Shown: positions 11,201-21,507, counted from the first letter of the stretch. The stretch is 64,000 nt of DNA from Myrica gale (GCA_963930655.1 OZ005618.1:16333001-16397000), one strand, 5' to 3'. Notes: generated by a model not told the origin, from the sequence alone. Numbers and translations: made by a program.

Positions 11201-11889
11201 CTTGCCTCTCTATATGTTTTCGGCAGTGTCTCACCTTCTGGAAGAGCTTCCTTAATCAAATCTAGCACCATATTGAATGCTGCAATACTCATATTATGTA
11301 GGGTTTTTATATGCATCAATCGTACCGTGAACGCTAACTTTGAAAAACGCTCACAACCCGGATAAAGAGGACGTGTTGCATCTTCCAACAGGCAATCAAA
11401 GTCCTTTGTTCCGTATTCCCCTCTAGTTGGTATATTATTACTAGATTCACGTCCAGTTGTTGTACCTGTAAATATCCCCGCACCGATATCCTCCAACATT
11501 TCATCTATTTCCTCGATCGGTTCATCAGCATTATTAACTTCATCCTCATTACTATCATCTATAGTAGTATCAATATGTCTATGCTCACCGTATGGTTCAC
11601 CGTGCAACACCCATTTAGTATAACTTTTATCAATCCCATTTACAATCAAATGATCCTCAACTTTTTCCACTTCTTGAAAGTATACATTCATACATCGCCG
11701 ACAAGGACACCTAATCTCATTCTTGTTATCCACACATCGACGTGCCATAATCATGAATTGTTTTACCCCTTCTAAATACTTCTTCCCGAATCGATTGGTT
11801 TCATTCATCCAACATTTATCCCTCTTTGTGACCCTTAAAAAACATAACAAACAACGAATCTTAATATGCACTTCGAACATGCAAAACAT
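8217..11889 (-). CDS. TNP2-type CACTA transposase, probably one frameshift
   Basis: Exons are about 11889-9261, 9169-9082 and 8987-8217, with consensus junctions. Domains in order: transposase-associated N terminus (NRFGKKYLEGVKQF, CPCRRCMN), the TNP2/Transposase_21 core (SYSMWPVVLMPYNLPPWKCM, AYGNLSGWSTKGKLACPACN, HNLDVMHIEKNICENILGTL, MKSHDCHVFLQRLLP), then DUF4218 (PPSFFDVMVHLAVHLAREA, YRWMYPMERFLGRLKRF) and, in the last exon, DUF4216 (KTQNSGVVVPGDHDG, DLGGQWRVIQK) with an acidic tail. Core and DUF4218 are in different frames. The shift falls in a six-A run at 9765-9770 (T run on the coding strand), where one more base would join them. TNP2 cuts and joins CACTA ends. The 5' limit used is the open frame; the true start may be further 3'. 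Confidence 0.85.
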
Positions 11890-12860
11890 ATGCCATTAGT
11901 AAACTGAGCCATGAACTATATACCATCTTCCTACCACCCAAATAACCATGATCTTATCAGGCTTTCAATATGCAAATATAACCACGAAACACTTTTATAA
12001 CATTCATTGTGCAGCAATTTCCTGGATTCTGATGTTTACTTAAGGTTCATAACCAGTCGGTTCAAAGATACAAACAACTCACCAGTTCAGATAATATTTT
12101 CCAATAAAATATGTTTTGAGATGGTAACATATAAATTAGACTACTTTTCTAAAACAAAATTCACATATACGGGAAACAAAATTCACATATACGGGAAGCA
12201 TGTGAAAATTAACATATATATATTGTAATTTATATAGGCAATAAATTTTCTGACCAATAAAATATTGTCTTTTTATTCTCATTTTTTGGGACTAAATTTT
12301 CTGACCAACCCTATTTATTTCTCAAATAAGCCTTACAGTAGATCGAATATCTCCCCTGCATTATCACACAAAGGTTGATTTTCTTACAGTATAGATTTTT
12401 TAATAGAATGGATTAGGTGGAGAATTATAAGTCAACTTTATTATAATTGGATATAAATTTATAAAAAAAAAACAAAAACTTTCATAAACTAAATCTGGGC
12501 ATATTCATAAACTAAATCTGGGCATATTCATAAACTAAATCTGGGCATATCAACGTTGCTGTCGAGGGGAGAAAATGGAAGCTGCTACGTTTTGTTAAAG
12601 CATTCTCCTTTCTATGTTTGTAGCAAATCTGGGCATATCCATATTCGAATATATGGGAAGAATCGTATGCATACAAATAGAGGTATGGGAAGAAAAAGTA
12701 ACTTACCCTTACAAATTTTGAGAGAGACAGGGAGAAATTATCCTCAAAGCTTCAAAAGGCCTAACAATGGAGGAATGGGGGCGGAGCTGTACGTCTGGTT
12801 GCCTTCTTTTCCGAATGGCCTGCATTTAACGCGAGGCCACTTATTTTTTTTGGTTTCGCG
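11890..12860. other. CACTA internal spacer upstream of TNP2
   Basis: AT-rich non-coding sequence. It holds two copies of a 21-bp unit (aattcacatatacgggaa) at about 12160-12200 and three copies of a 23-bp unit (cataaactaaatctgggcatatt) at about 12483-12550. As it sits 5' of the transposase gene it should include its promoter, but no single TATA box stands out. Confidence 0.6.
12483..12552. repeat. Three tandem 23-bp repeats
   Basis: cataaactaaatctgggcat recurs three times head to tail with almost no divergence, and ctgggcatat recurs once more near 12629. It lies in the spacer upstream of the transposase gene, so the copies could carry regulatory sites, though that is only an inference from position. 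Confidence 0.88.
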
Positions 12861-12864
12861 GCTG

Positions 12865-13030
12865 TTTCGTTCGAACTAACTTTAATATAGTTCGAACGAA
12901 ACCCACCCGTATTAGTTAAACGGTGCGTATTAACACCAGTCCAGTTCGAACTAACTTTTCGTTAGTTCGAACAGACAGTATTACTTAGACGGTGCGTATT
13001 AACATTCCCGTTCGAACTAATTTTATTACT
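12865..13030. repeat. Internal cluster of GTTCGAAC motifs
   Basis: At least five GTTCGAAC or GTTCGAACG sites in inverted pairs lie here, around 12868-12898, 12950-12980 and 13010-13040. They match the subterminal motifs but sit almost 4 kb inside the right end, which is unusual for a CACTA element. Confidence 0.82.
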
Positions 13031-13039
13031 GTTCGAACG

Positions 13040-13195
13040 GAATATTAATATTCATATATAGTATAAGATTATTATATAATATAGTATAGATAATATTAAT
13101 ATTCATTCTTAATATATGAATATTATATAATATAGTATAGATAATATTAATATTCATATTAATATATGAATATTATATATAGTATAGATAATATT
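13040..13195. repeat. AT-rich palindromic tandem repeat (about 57-bp unit)
   Basis: The unit gtatagataatattaatatt followed by cat and ttaatatatgaatattatat recurs two to three times with small indels. Each unit is nearly self-complementary and could form a cruciform. It immediately follows the internal GTTCGAAC cluster. Confidence 0.8.
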
Positions 13196-13507
13196 TTCTT
13201 TTGTTAGTTTTTCGTATACGAACATAGTGGATTTAAAAATTTCAACTTTAGACATAATGTAGTATATGTTTATAATTTAATTGATCACAGAAAGAAACGA
13301 TAGAGTTTGATATAAAAACACCGACCATAGTGAGTGATTATAATAACATAAAAGACCTCAAATGTCATCATAATAGCATAACAAACATTAATACATAATA
13401 TCTCAATGTCTTCAAGCATAGTCATAATAAAAAGCATACGGTAAACACGACATAATTAAAACATAATACAGTGTCACTGTGTCACAAAATGCTACAATAT
13501 TAAATGA

Positions 13508-14572
13508 TTAAGTGTCTCGCTCCTTCCTTAGTTCACGGATCTCCTCTTCAATTTTGTCAAACCGGCTGTCCATCCGCGATGCAATCTCGTTCACCAGCAT
13601 GCTCATCCATGGAGGACGCTCGTCTTGGCTCGAGGAGCTTTGACCACCCTCGAAAGCGAATGATCTACCACGTCGTGTAGGATGGGTACGAGGAGGAAGT
13701 CCGGCATCCATGGCGTCCATGGCATCCTCATCTGCACCAATGTCTCCAACAACATGTGCTCCAGCCTGAGGAAGATGAGCTGCACTACGACTGAACGTAC
13801 TACGACATATTGGCCCAATTGGAGACCGTATCTTCTCATCGGGCAAAATAGGAACACCAGCAGCTACCAACATGCGCGAGATCAGCAACCCATGTGGGAG
13901 ACTATCCCGTTCGGATGTATACCGTGCATCTCGAAGTATCTGCTGCACAACAAGAGCTGGGAGATCAATCGGAGTCCGACGCGCAACCATAATGAGAAGG
14001 AATCCGCGGTCGAAACTGAGATCGGTCCGGTGATGCTTTGGCGCCACGTCCCAAACTATGATAAGATGAAGCATCCGAAAGAATGGTGTCAGATCTCGGT
14101 GACATATAACTGTTGATGGCACAATCATATCTTCACCCGTAACTTCCTTCCACACTTCTTCCGGTGTCATGTCAAACGGAGGGCCAATAGTCGGGTATGT
14201 TGGCTCCTGGGGTCTGAGTAATCCAATAAACTGAGCAACAATATTAGCTGATAGAGTGAAAAAGACTCCCCTCACTTGGATAGTCAACTCTTCAACACTA
14301 GCATCAACAGTAATAACTTGTGCATAGAACCCACGCACAAGATCGATGTATACGTCACCAGTAGCTTCGAGAAACTGAGCCCATCCTCTTTCCTCAAAGT
14401 TAGACTGTATGCTCTGACCTTCATACTCCAACTCATTGAAATCCCGCAAACGAACAGCTCGCTCTATAACAACCGGTCTCTTGTAAATCAATGATTGATG
14501 TTGAGCTACAGATAACGTCTCTCTAGATTGAGCCGTTTGTGAAGATGATGGTACACGTCTTCTTGGTGCCAT
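13508..14572 (-). CDS. 354-aa ORF resembling the 'putative plant transposon protein' domain
   Basis: A single uninterrupted exon starts at ATG (MAPRRRVPSSSQTAQSRETL) and stops at 13508. Residues about 60-250 resemble the domain annotated as putative plant transposon protein: RGWAQFLEATGDVYIDLVRG then FYAQV, VRGVFFTLSANIVAQFIGLL, and a late LPHGLLISRMLVAAGVPI segment. The C-terminal third is low complexity (DEDAMDAMDAG, QSSSSQDERPPW) and ends in a short charged helix (RFDKIEEEIRELRKERDT). It lies between the TNP2 gene and the right terminus, same strand. That family is usually met in LTR-element or transposon contexts without a known biochemical role. No stops or frameshifts are visible, so it looks as well preserved as its neighbours. 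The family assignment is from memory and moderate. Confidence 0.68.
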   Translation of the reverse strand: MAPRRRVPSSSQTAQSRETLSVAQHQSLIYKRPVVIERAVRLRDFNELEYEGQSIQSNFEERGWAQFLEATGDVYIDLVRGFYAQVITVDASVEELTIQVRGVFFTLSANIVAQFIGLLRPQEPTYPTIGPPFDMTPEEVWKEVTGEDMIVPSTVICHRDLTPFFRMLHLIIVWDVAPKHHRTDLSFDRGFLLIMVARRTPIDLPALVVQQILRDARYTSERDSLPHGLLISRMLVAAGVPILPDEKIRSPIGPICRSTFSRSAAHLPQAGAHVVGDIGADEDAMDAMDAGLPPRTHPTRRGRSFAFEGGQSSSSQDERPPWMSMLVNEIASRMDSRFDKIEEEIRELRKERDT

Positions 14573-15800
14573 TTTGAAAGCTATAAAATAATTTAAACTA
14601 AAATTAGTTCGTATATAAATAATAAATTGATTACGTAAATAATCATAGAAAAATTACCAAGTTTCTAAATAAAATAATAGAGAATCTAAAACTATCTTAC
14701 AATATGTTATTAATCATAGGAGACAATTAATAAAACAAAATACATGTAAATAATAACCATAAGGAACTTATAACAAGAACAAACAATGAAATATCATGCC
14801 ATGCACGTAATCAAGATGAGGAAAACATAATCATGATCATGGACCAAATCAGAATTAGACACTAGTGGAGTCAATTACACAAATAATTTTTTAGGACCAA
14901 AATGAGGAAAACAGGAAAAAAATTATGTTAATTAACCGAAGTTCTACAAAATTTCATGTAATACTACTTAATTAAGAAAGTTTTCATCCAATTGAAAAAT
15001 ACATTTTTTATATTTATATTGATAAAAACAATATAATTTGATGTAAATACATACCAATATTTTATAATTAATTTATTAGACTAAATATTTAAGCAGCCAA
15101 ACACCAGATTCTTCAGTTATTATTAATGTACATATACAACATACCTATTAAATACATCGCCTAAGGTTGATTTTTTTTCTTCAAGTTTTTTATTTTTTAT
15201 TCGCCTTCTGTCAATTAAGTCCAATTGTCAATACAAAAAAGATTAAGTCTAATAAACGTTTAACATGATCATCCATGCACTTATATAATTAAAAAAACTC
15301 TGCTCCAAACAAATAAATAACGCAATTTCAAATGGCTCGTCATATACTAAAGAATCTAGTAATGAATCTCGTCCAATTCTGATTTGTTAAACTTAATTTT
15401 TTTATTAAACAAAAATTCACTTAAAATTCATGTGAAGATTGTGTGAAAGGAAAGCTACGAGAAATAACATTCATAGTAGAAGTGCAAAAATTCATAGTAG
15501 AAGTGCAAAAATTCACTTAAACAAAAATTCACTTAAAACTCTCACGGTTGATAACATAGATACAAGGAAAATGATACTAGCGGAATGAAATGCTATCCTA
15601 TCGGTATGAAAGGAAGCAAAATGCATGCTCATAGTAGAAGTTCAAGACCGAACACTATGTAAAATAACGAACCATGAAATAAAATCCTACGTACCTGAGG
15701 AAGGAAGATGAGAAAATGGAGTGGAGAAAATGGAAGCCTCTACCGATCGAATGAAATGTTTGCTACGAAATTGCCGTTTTTATGAAGAGTTTATGAAGAG
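14573..15800. other. CACTA spacer upstream of the 354-aa ORF
   Basis: AT-rich, non-coding. A duplicated block (cattcatagtagaagtgcaa) occurs at about 15470-15510, followed by doubled ttcacttaaa segments; agtagaagt recurs near 15635. It probably contains the promoter of the ORF on the minus strand, but no element can be assigned. Confidence 0.55.
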
Positions 15801-16911
15801 TATCGCCTCTTGGTTCGAACAGTTAGCTTTTAAAACAAACCAGAACGGTTCGCGAGGTGGACGACGATTGGAAACTCGTTCGAACTCACCTATCCGTTCG
15901 AACGAACATCGCACAGATGGCACAAATCAAAGGTCCACAATTGCCATGTGGCGGAATCCTGCATTGTAGTTCGAACCACGTTTTACACTAGTTCGAACTA
16001 CGTCAGGCGTTGCAGGAAACGAAAAGACGTTGCCTGCAACGCCAAAATCAATGACGAGTAAAAAAGGGCCACGTTTCTACTTTGTTCGAACGACAATGTT
16101 GTTCGAACCAACTACGCACAGATGACACAAATCAAAGGAACACAATTGCCATGTGGCGGAATCCTGCATTATCGTTCGAACTATGCAACGTAGTTCGAAC
16201 AAGTACAGGCGTTGCAGAAAAAAAAAGAGGTCGCCTGCAACGCCTCAATCAATAACAAATAATAAAGGGACACGTTTCGTATTCTGGTTCGAACTCGTTA
16301 CATTCGTTCGAACTAGATCAGGCGTTGCAGGCAAAGAAAAGACGTCGCCTGCAACGCCTCAGTCATCAATAAAAGACTATAACGATTCACATTCGTTCGA
16401 ACTGATCGTCTGTTCGAACACTTATATAAAAATTGGCGCGTCTTTATATTAACTAATCACAGATGGACACCAGTCTCAGGTTCGAACATATTCCTATCGC
16501 GTTCGAACAAGTAATGCTAGGTCGAACCGAACACTTTGTTCGAACAGATTATGATTCGGCGACGAAAATAGTTTGTTCGAACTGACCAATCAGTTCGAGC
16601 GGGGTCCGTTTTAGTTTTGCGACGAAAATAGTTCGTGACAGAAAATATATCTTGTTCGAACGTCATTATTTGGTTCGAATTAATCTGCGTGTAATTATTT
16701 ATTAATATAATTTCTTTTCTACTAGTTCGAACGGATTTAATTCGTTCGAACGGAGGTTTCAGCAACGATTTTTCCTGGTTCGTCGCTGAAGGAGTTCCGT
16801 TCTCCAAATCAGCGACGAACCTCATATTCCGTCGCTGAAACTCTACTTTCAGCGACGAAATTGTATTCGTCGCTGAAAAATTCGTCGCTAAAAGTCTAAT
16901 CTGTTGTAGTG
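15800..16911. repeat. CACTA right subterminal repeat array
   Basis: About 1.1 kb carries more than twenty GTTCGAAC-type palindromes in both orientations (for example 15890-15905, 15968-15998, 16085-16105, 16175-16200, 16285-16312, 16480-16510, 16725-16752). The last 350 bp also carry TTTCAGCGACGAAA / TTCGTCGCTGAAA motifs (16555-16885), mirroring the left end. The right array is clearly longer than the left. Confidence 0.87.
16004..16362. repeat. Three hairpin-forming repeats within the right array
   Basis: The stem CAGGCGTTGCAG ... CTGCAACGCC occurs at about 16006-16045, 16206-16243 and 16320-16358, each with an intervening GAC/GTCGCCTGCAACGC arm. A longer direct duplication (cacaattgccatgtggcgga) at 15938 and 16140 spans two of them. 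Each stem could fold into a strong hairpin in DNA or RNA. Confidence 0.82.
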
Positions 16912-16914
16912 TGT

Positions 16915-17307
16915 ACGTCAATATCCTTCTCATTCAAAAGCTTGCTCCCTGACGGATTTTCAAGGACCACTTTCATTTTTTCCTTTCTATTATAATGCCA
17001 AGGGCCGTTTATGATAAAATGAAGTACATTCCAGCCTCTCTCATCAACCAGTTCACAGCAATCCGAACAATATGATATAATCTGTTCCATCACCGACTCA
17101 CTGCCCTCACAAGCTGCAAGATCAAGAGGTGTCCTACCCTTAATTTGCATCTTTCATGTATGCTACGTCTCTATCAGAGTTCAGTAGTATCTGTACATGA
17201 TGACTCCATTCGCATATAGTTGCTATGTGAAGCGGAGTCCAGCCATTTTGGTCCGCTTGTTTAATTAGTTAGAGCTCCGAATCTTTCTAAAAGTTTTTCG
17301 ATCATTT
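16915..17307 (-). pseudogene. Ankyrin exon, upstream half (ends at CACTA insertion)
   Basis: In the minus frame this encodes ankyrin-type repeat text: KMIEKLLERFGALT, then DQNGWTPLHIAT, then KGRTPLDLAACEGSE, then DERGWNVLHFII and LLNEKDIDV. TPLH and TPLD are the canonical ankyrin turn motifs. Two small frameshifts separate these blocks (near 17265 and 17155). Coding sequence stops abruptly at the CACTA terminus (16911) after the TGT target duplication at 16912-16914, and resumes in the same frame at 5754 on the other side of the element. A separate upstream exon at 17673-17745 encodes ALHAAIMFEDT and ends at a plausible donor (gtaatg). Confidence 0.85.
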
Positions 17308-17745
17308 CTAAAACAATACAAACGTGAAGATGTAATCATTCAACGAGGGCAATCTAACATAAGAACGCAGTATATAATAATGTTAATCCAACTTTCTAGG
17401 TCTGACTTATTATGACACGTACGTCTACAATTTCTTCTAATAATAGCAAACTTGATTAATTTGTCTATTCTCTTTTCAAATAAATCCATTAAATCAATAT
17501 TCCTGGAATAGGGATCTAATTAGATGTTTCGTCTAAAGACCTTGTTATTTAGTAGTAGAAAGATTATTTTGGATAGCCGCTTTTTGTTTTTACTGAATGA
17601 AGCATACCAAAATAACATTCCCGCAAGATTCTAGAAATTAGCTGGTATAGTAAAAAAATAAATAAGCATTACTAGTATCTTCAAACATTATTGCTGCGTG
17701 CAAAGCTAGTGTTATACCAAGAGGACCACCACAAGCTTGTAATTC

Positions 17746-18106
17746 ACGGGTACTTATGCATAAATAAAAGCTAATTAACTATCGACTAATGACTAATGAC
17801 CAGAAAAAAAAACACAATTGAAAAGATCATTGAAGAATTCTTTAGAAAAGGAAAAGTGCATTCAAACTACAGAGTCTTTAGAAGTGGAACGAAGTTTGAA
17901 AAGGAAAGTGTATTCAAACTACAGAGTTTAAGGAATCGAACAAAGTTAGAAAAGGAAAAGTGCATTTTCGATGCTATTCAGTAATGTTATGAGTTTGTTT
18001 TGAGAAAAAAATCATTCAAATAAATGCCAGCCCCGTCCTCTTATGTGAACGATAATCTAAGCAATTTTTGTATGGATATAAGAAACAATAAGTTTTTTTT
18101 ACCTGT
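17746..18106. other. Spacer with three imperfect ~53-bp tandem repeats
   Basis: gaaaaggaaaagtgcattca and a following aactacagagt segment occur near 17844, 17898 and (partly) 17950, with about 53-bp spacing. The 62-aa open frame here (17796-17984) is a by-product of this repeat and has no domain. The rest holds nothing I can assign. The upstream edge of the ankyrin pseudogene is fuzzy in this area. Confidence 0.6.
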
Positions 18107-18603
18107 GGAATAATATCATATATACTATGCCTCCTAATTATGAGTAAAAATAAATCACGCCCCCCTCAAGTTTCAAAAATTATATTTCACCCTTTATGTT
18201 TTAGACATGATCAATGTTTTTCTGCCATTTGATTTAGACATTAAATCATTGAAAATTTATGTGAATTGACAAAAATGTTCCTCTAAGACAATTTAAAAAA
18301 TACTTTAAAATTTTCAAGAAATAAACTAAAAATAAATGGATTAATGAAAGAGTTTCAATCTTTTTATTTTAAAAAATATTTTTATTATATATCATATTTT
18401 TATCTTTATGAATTTTTTAATATTTTTAGTAATTTTTTCTTAGAAGGACATTTTGATCATTTTATGTGATTTTTCTATCAAACGGAAGACATAAATTGAT
18501 CATGTTTGAAACATAAAGGCGGGCGAAATAAAACTTTTTAAAATTTGAGGGGGCGTGATTGGTTTTTGTCTATAGTTGGGGGGCGTATTATGATATTACC
18601 CTA
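18107..18603. mobile_element. MITE-like element with ~100-bp inverted ends
   Basis: The left end (GGAATAATATCATATATACT followed by ATGCCTCC) and the reverse complement of the right end (GGGTAATATCATAATACGCC followed by CCCC) match imperfectly. The similarity extends inward through CACGCCCCCTCAA and TTTATGTTT for about 100 bp. The middle is AT-rich and non-coding. I could not find a clean target-site duplication, so the class (Mutator-type or foldback) is uncertain. Confidence 0.7.
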
Positions 18604-21498
18604 TACTATATTATAGAGGGCGTACTAAAAGGCTGACGGAAGAGCTTTTTGTCAAAGGTCGAAACTATAACGGTGTTAAATTTGAAGTTTGAAATCGAAT
18701 GACCTAAATGCTGGCTATTATTACTCTGGTTGGGATTTTATAATATACATCCCTCTCTACTAGTCTTTCTCTCTCATAGATTACAAGGGGATGGAAATGT
18801 TTCGGTTAGTTTTCTAACTACAACCTAAAAAGAAATAGCTTAGCACAAATGTTAATACCCACAACTCATTTTTAATAAAAAAAATATTACAGTACCTCCC
18901 AGTTTTATTCAAAATTCTCACATATGGCGGAGGAAAACTGTGGTTATAAAATCAAACCACTACAAAGACAAAAAAAAAAAAGTTCTCTGTTCGTTTTAGT
19001 TTGGACGTAGACGGTGTTTTCGAAGTTCACACTACGTACAGAAGTGCCAATTTGTTGCGCGCAACACAGCCAAATGGACGGTGTTCGCGGACGACTCTAG
19101 AAGCATTCCCATCATCGTGTTAGTTCCATGGCATGCCACTTCCACCAACCATTATTTCATTCCCTCAGTTTTGGTGTAATCCTTAGAAGACAAATTCCAG
19201 CACCATGGCTCCCATAGACAACAAAATCATTAGCCATACCATATGGCAGATAATTCGTGGGAGAAAAAAAGTGTGTGATGGGGAGTCAAAATAAAGAGGA
19301 AAAATGAATGAAGAGAGGGAGACAAAAGGTGAGCGAGGGCCCGTATGTTAACTACGATCTATAGTCTTAGTGAACAAGAAGACTGACGACCTGTGCTCGC
19401 GTGGCCGAAGACTTGAAGACTGACTGATTAACGGGTAGCACTTCGGTGCCGAATAGTCCCACTAACCTACTAAAAAGCACCTTCAGGATGCAAGGTTAAA
19501 AAAAAGAAACAGAAGCATACTGAGGGAAAACTTTATAAAACTGTGCAAAGCAAACATGGCCAAATTGAATAATTAAAGGAGGGAGTAAAAGCGGAGAGGT
19601 ATAGTGAGATTACTGATTGAATCTAGGTATTGTAAAATAAATTTTACGGTTGTCGGTTATATTTGAAATTGATATGACTAGATTGGCTGGATAGAAGGAC
19701 TTATAAGGAAAGGATAGAGTGTTAGAGGAAACACAGCCGGAGATGGTCATTATGAGGCAAAAGTCTCACATATATATATATATATATATATATATAGTGG
19801 TGAACAAATAAAAGCTTCACTAAAATTTGAAGACTGACTTAAAATTTCAAATTGTGAGATGGTTTGGTTCGGTTCTACAATTGAGTTAGAACAAGAAGAA
19901 GGATAGGCCAATGATACAAGAGAAAATTAATGGTTTGGAAATTTTAGTGTATATTTCTTAAATATTTTAGCCATTGTGATCGCCGCGCGCACAAGCCAAT
20001 GATTTGAGTAATGTAAAATATCTTCTCGTAGTTTTCTTTATTTATTGGGATAATATTATAATTCAACTGGTAAGTATGAGGTAAAATTAATCGTTCTCCT
20101 TAATTTTGAAACAACCCTCTAACTTTAAAAAATCATCAATGCACTCCTTTCGTCCAAATCAACGGTTAATTAAGTCAAATAAAAAAATATATAATATGAC
20201 CGAAATGCCCTCCAAAATTAAATTTTAAATAATACATAAAAATTTAAGAATAAATTAAAAAAATAGATTACTAAAATAGAGTTAATTTTATTTAAAAAAT
20301 ACTAACCAGAATAAAAGAATTGTCGTGTTTCGTCTCTTTCCATGTCTAGAGTTTCTGATCTCAGGTACGGTCGGAAATTAGTCAGAGCTACCAAAGAGAC
20401 CTTTCTTTTGTTCCACCACTTACATTGAGTTATTTGTTGCCTTGATGTCAATATCCCCCGAGTATGAGGACTGAGGAGGTTAATAATTTCTTACAAACAC
20501 CTCCATTGAGCTCTCAGAATTGACCATATATATAAATCATGATCTTTCACCTTTCTTTTAATGGTGGATGCAATCGGAAAGCGGTTTAGTGAGAAACAAG
20601 CAGAACAATAGTGGGCAGAGAACAGAGCATGCATAAACTTGATGTCTGGCGGAGATCCCAGTTGGTAGCGTTTGAGATAACACTCAATGAATCTAAACTA
20701 ATTAATTGCCATTCAATTTATTTGGTCAATTAGTTAAACGCAATTGTTTTTCATGCTGAAAATCCTCAAGCTCTACTTGTTTAGTTGTCTTAATTCTGTC
20801 AACCACTTTAAGTGATTAATGTTTCACCTAATTTATCATAAGAAAAAAAAGCAGTGGTTGAAAATGGAATCCTATATATAAGAGAAAAAAAACTCTTATA
20901 GCAGGCCTGCACAAACTTTAATGGGCTTAGTGAAAGAAAAAAAAAACTTTTATGACCTTTAAGATTGTATTACGCGGTTATTTATTTATTTTAATAGTGA
21001 GTTTTGGGTTGTATTTTACCAAAATCTTGCTTTAAAAAAATATTTTTTAATTTAAATTCTTTTGTTGTTTTCGTTTTTTTTTTTAAAGTATGTAACAAAT
21101 TACCACATTCTATGTTGATTCCGAATCAGATTAACCACATATTTAAAGTGGAAAAGTTGCAAAATCCTATCCTAAAAATTAAAATTGGACTCCTCAATTT
21201 AGTAGCATGTGATGGTTGTATGAATTACTCAGGACCAAAACCCTAGCAAATAAAACTAACAAAAGAGATTCTAGGAGCAAAATCGAAAACCGATATAAAG
21301 AATGCTTTCTTGAAGGACTAGACACTTGAAATTTATAGCTGACATTGCTCGAACCGTAGTAGAATCTGGAATTTTTGTAACTCTTAACGGTTACGACTCA
21401 ATTTCCCCCACCCACTTTAATCCTCCAAATTCAAAAAATGACAGTGAGTAAACACCCAAAATAGAATCCAAAACAAACCTAAAATCAAAACTCCATAA
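18604..21498. other. Intergenic DNA, no supported gene
   Basis: AT-rich, low coding potential on both strands. A (TA)n microsatellite lies at 19770-19796. Near 19888-19916 aagaaggataggccaatgat weakly resembles the 3' tail of the ankyrin/PGG gene (2064-2090), too short to call a gene relic. A short open frame at 21004-21246 has no domain. Confidence 0.5.
19770..19796. repeat. (TA)n microsatellite
   Basis: About 13 uninterrupted TA dinucleotides. Confidence 0.9.
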
Positions 21499-21507
21499 AT
21501 TAATCTT

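Larger units (their letters stand above)
5758..16911. mobile_element. Full-length 11.15-kb CACTA (En/Spm) DNA transposon
   Basis: The left end reads CACTACAACA (5758-5767) and the right end TGTTGTAGTG (16902-16911), a perfect 10-bp terminal inverted repeat. A 3-bp duplication TGT flanks it (5755-5757 and 16912-16914), as expected for CACTA elements. Genes inside, all on the minus strand, are a TNP2-type transposase (8217-11889), a second transposase-family gene (6616-8167) and a 354-aa ORF (13508-14572). Both ends carry long subterminal arrays. All transposase reading frames are long and little decayed, so the insertion looks fairly recent. The interrupted host exon reads in frame once the element and one TSD copy are discounted. 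Confidence 0.93.
2030..17745 (-). pseudogene. Ankyrin-repeat/PGG-domain protein gene (ITN1/ACD6-like), disrupted
   Basis: Intact members of this family are plant membrane proteins with N-terminal ankyrin repeats and a C-terminal PGG domain of several membrane helices; characterised ones act in defence or stress signalling. Minus-strand pieces occur in the expected order: an ankyrin exon at 17673-17745, a larger ankyrin exon at 17307-16915 that continues at 5754-5735 and 3479-3349, and the PGG exon at about 2560-2030. The large exon begins after a clear acceptor (ttgttttag, 17308) and ends at a consensus donor (gg|gtaagt, 3348). Besides the CACTA and hAT insertions there are small lesions: about 4 extra bases near 17265, a 1-base slip near 17155, a shift before the PGG motif near 2393, and a stop after the TALFAMGTMMLAFAMGT segment (2125). 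It is therefore a pseudogene regardless of the transposons. The 5' end of the gene was not identified. Confidence 0.85.

Noticed and set aside
16517-16933. 138-aa minus frame across the CACTA right end
   Set aside because: Also a translation of subterminal repeats, crossing the element boundary.
19888-19916. Similarity to the 3' tail of the ankyrin/PGG gene
   Set aside because: Only about 25 bases align, with no coding sequence beside it; it may be chance or a shared repeat.
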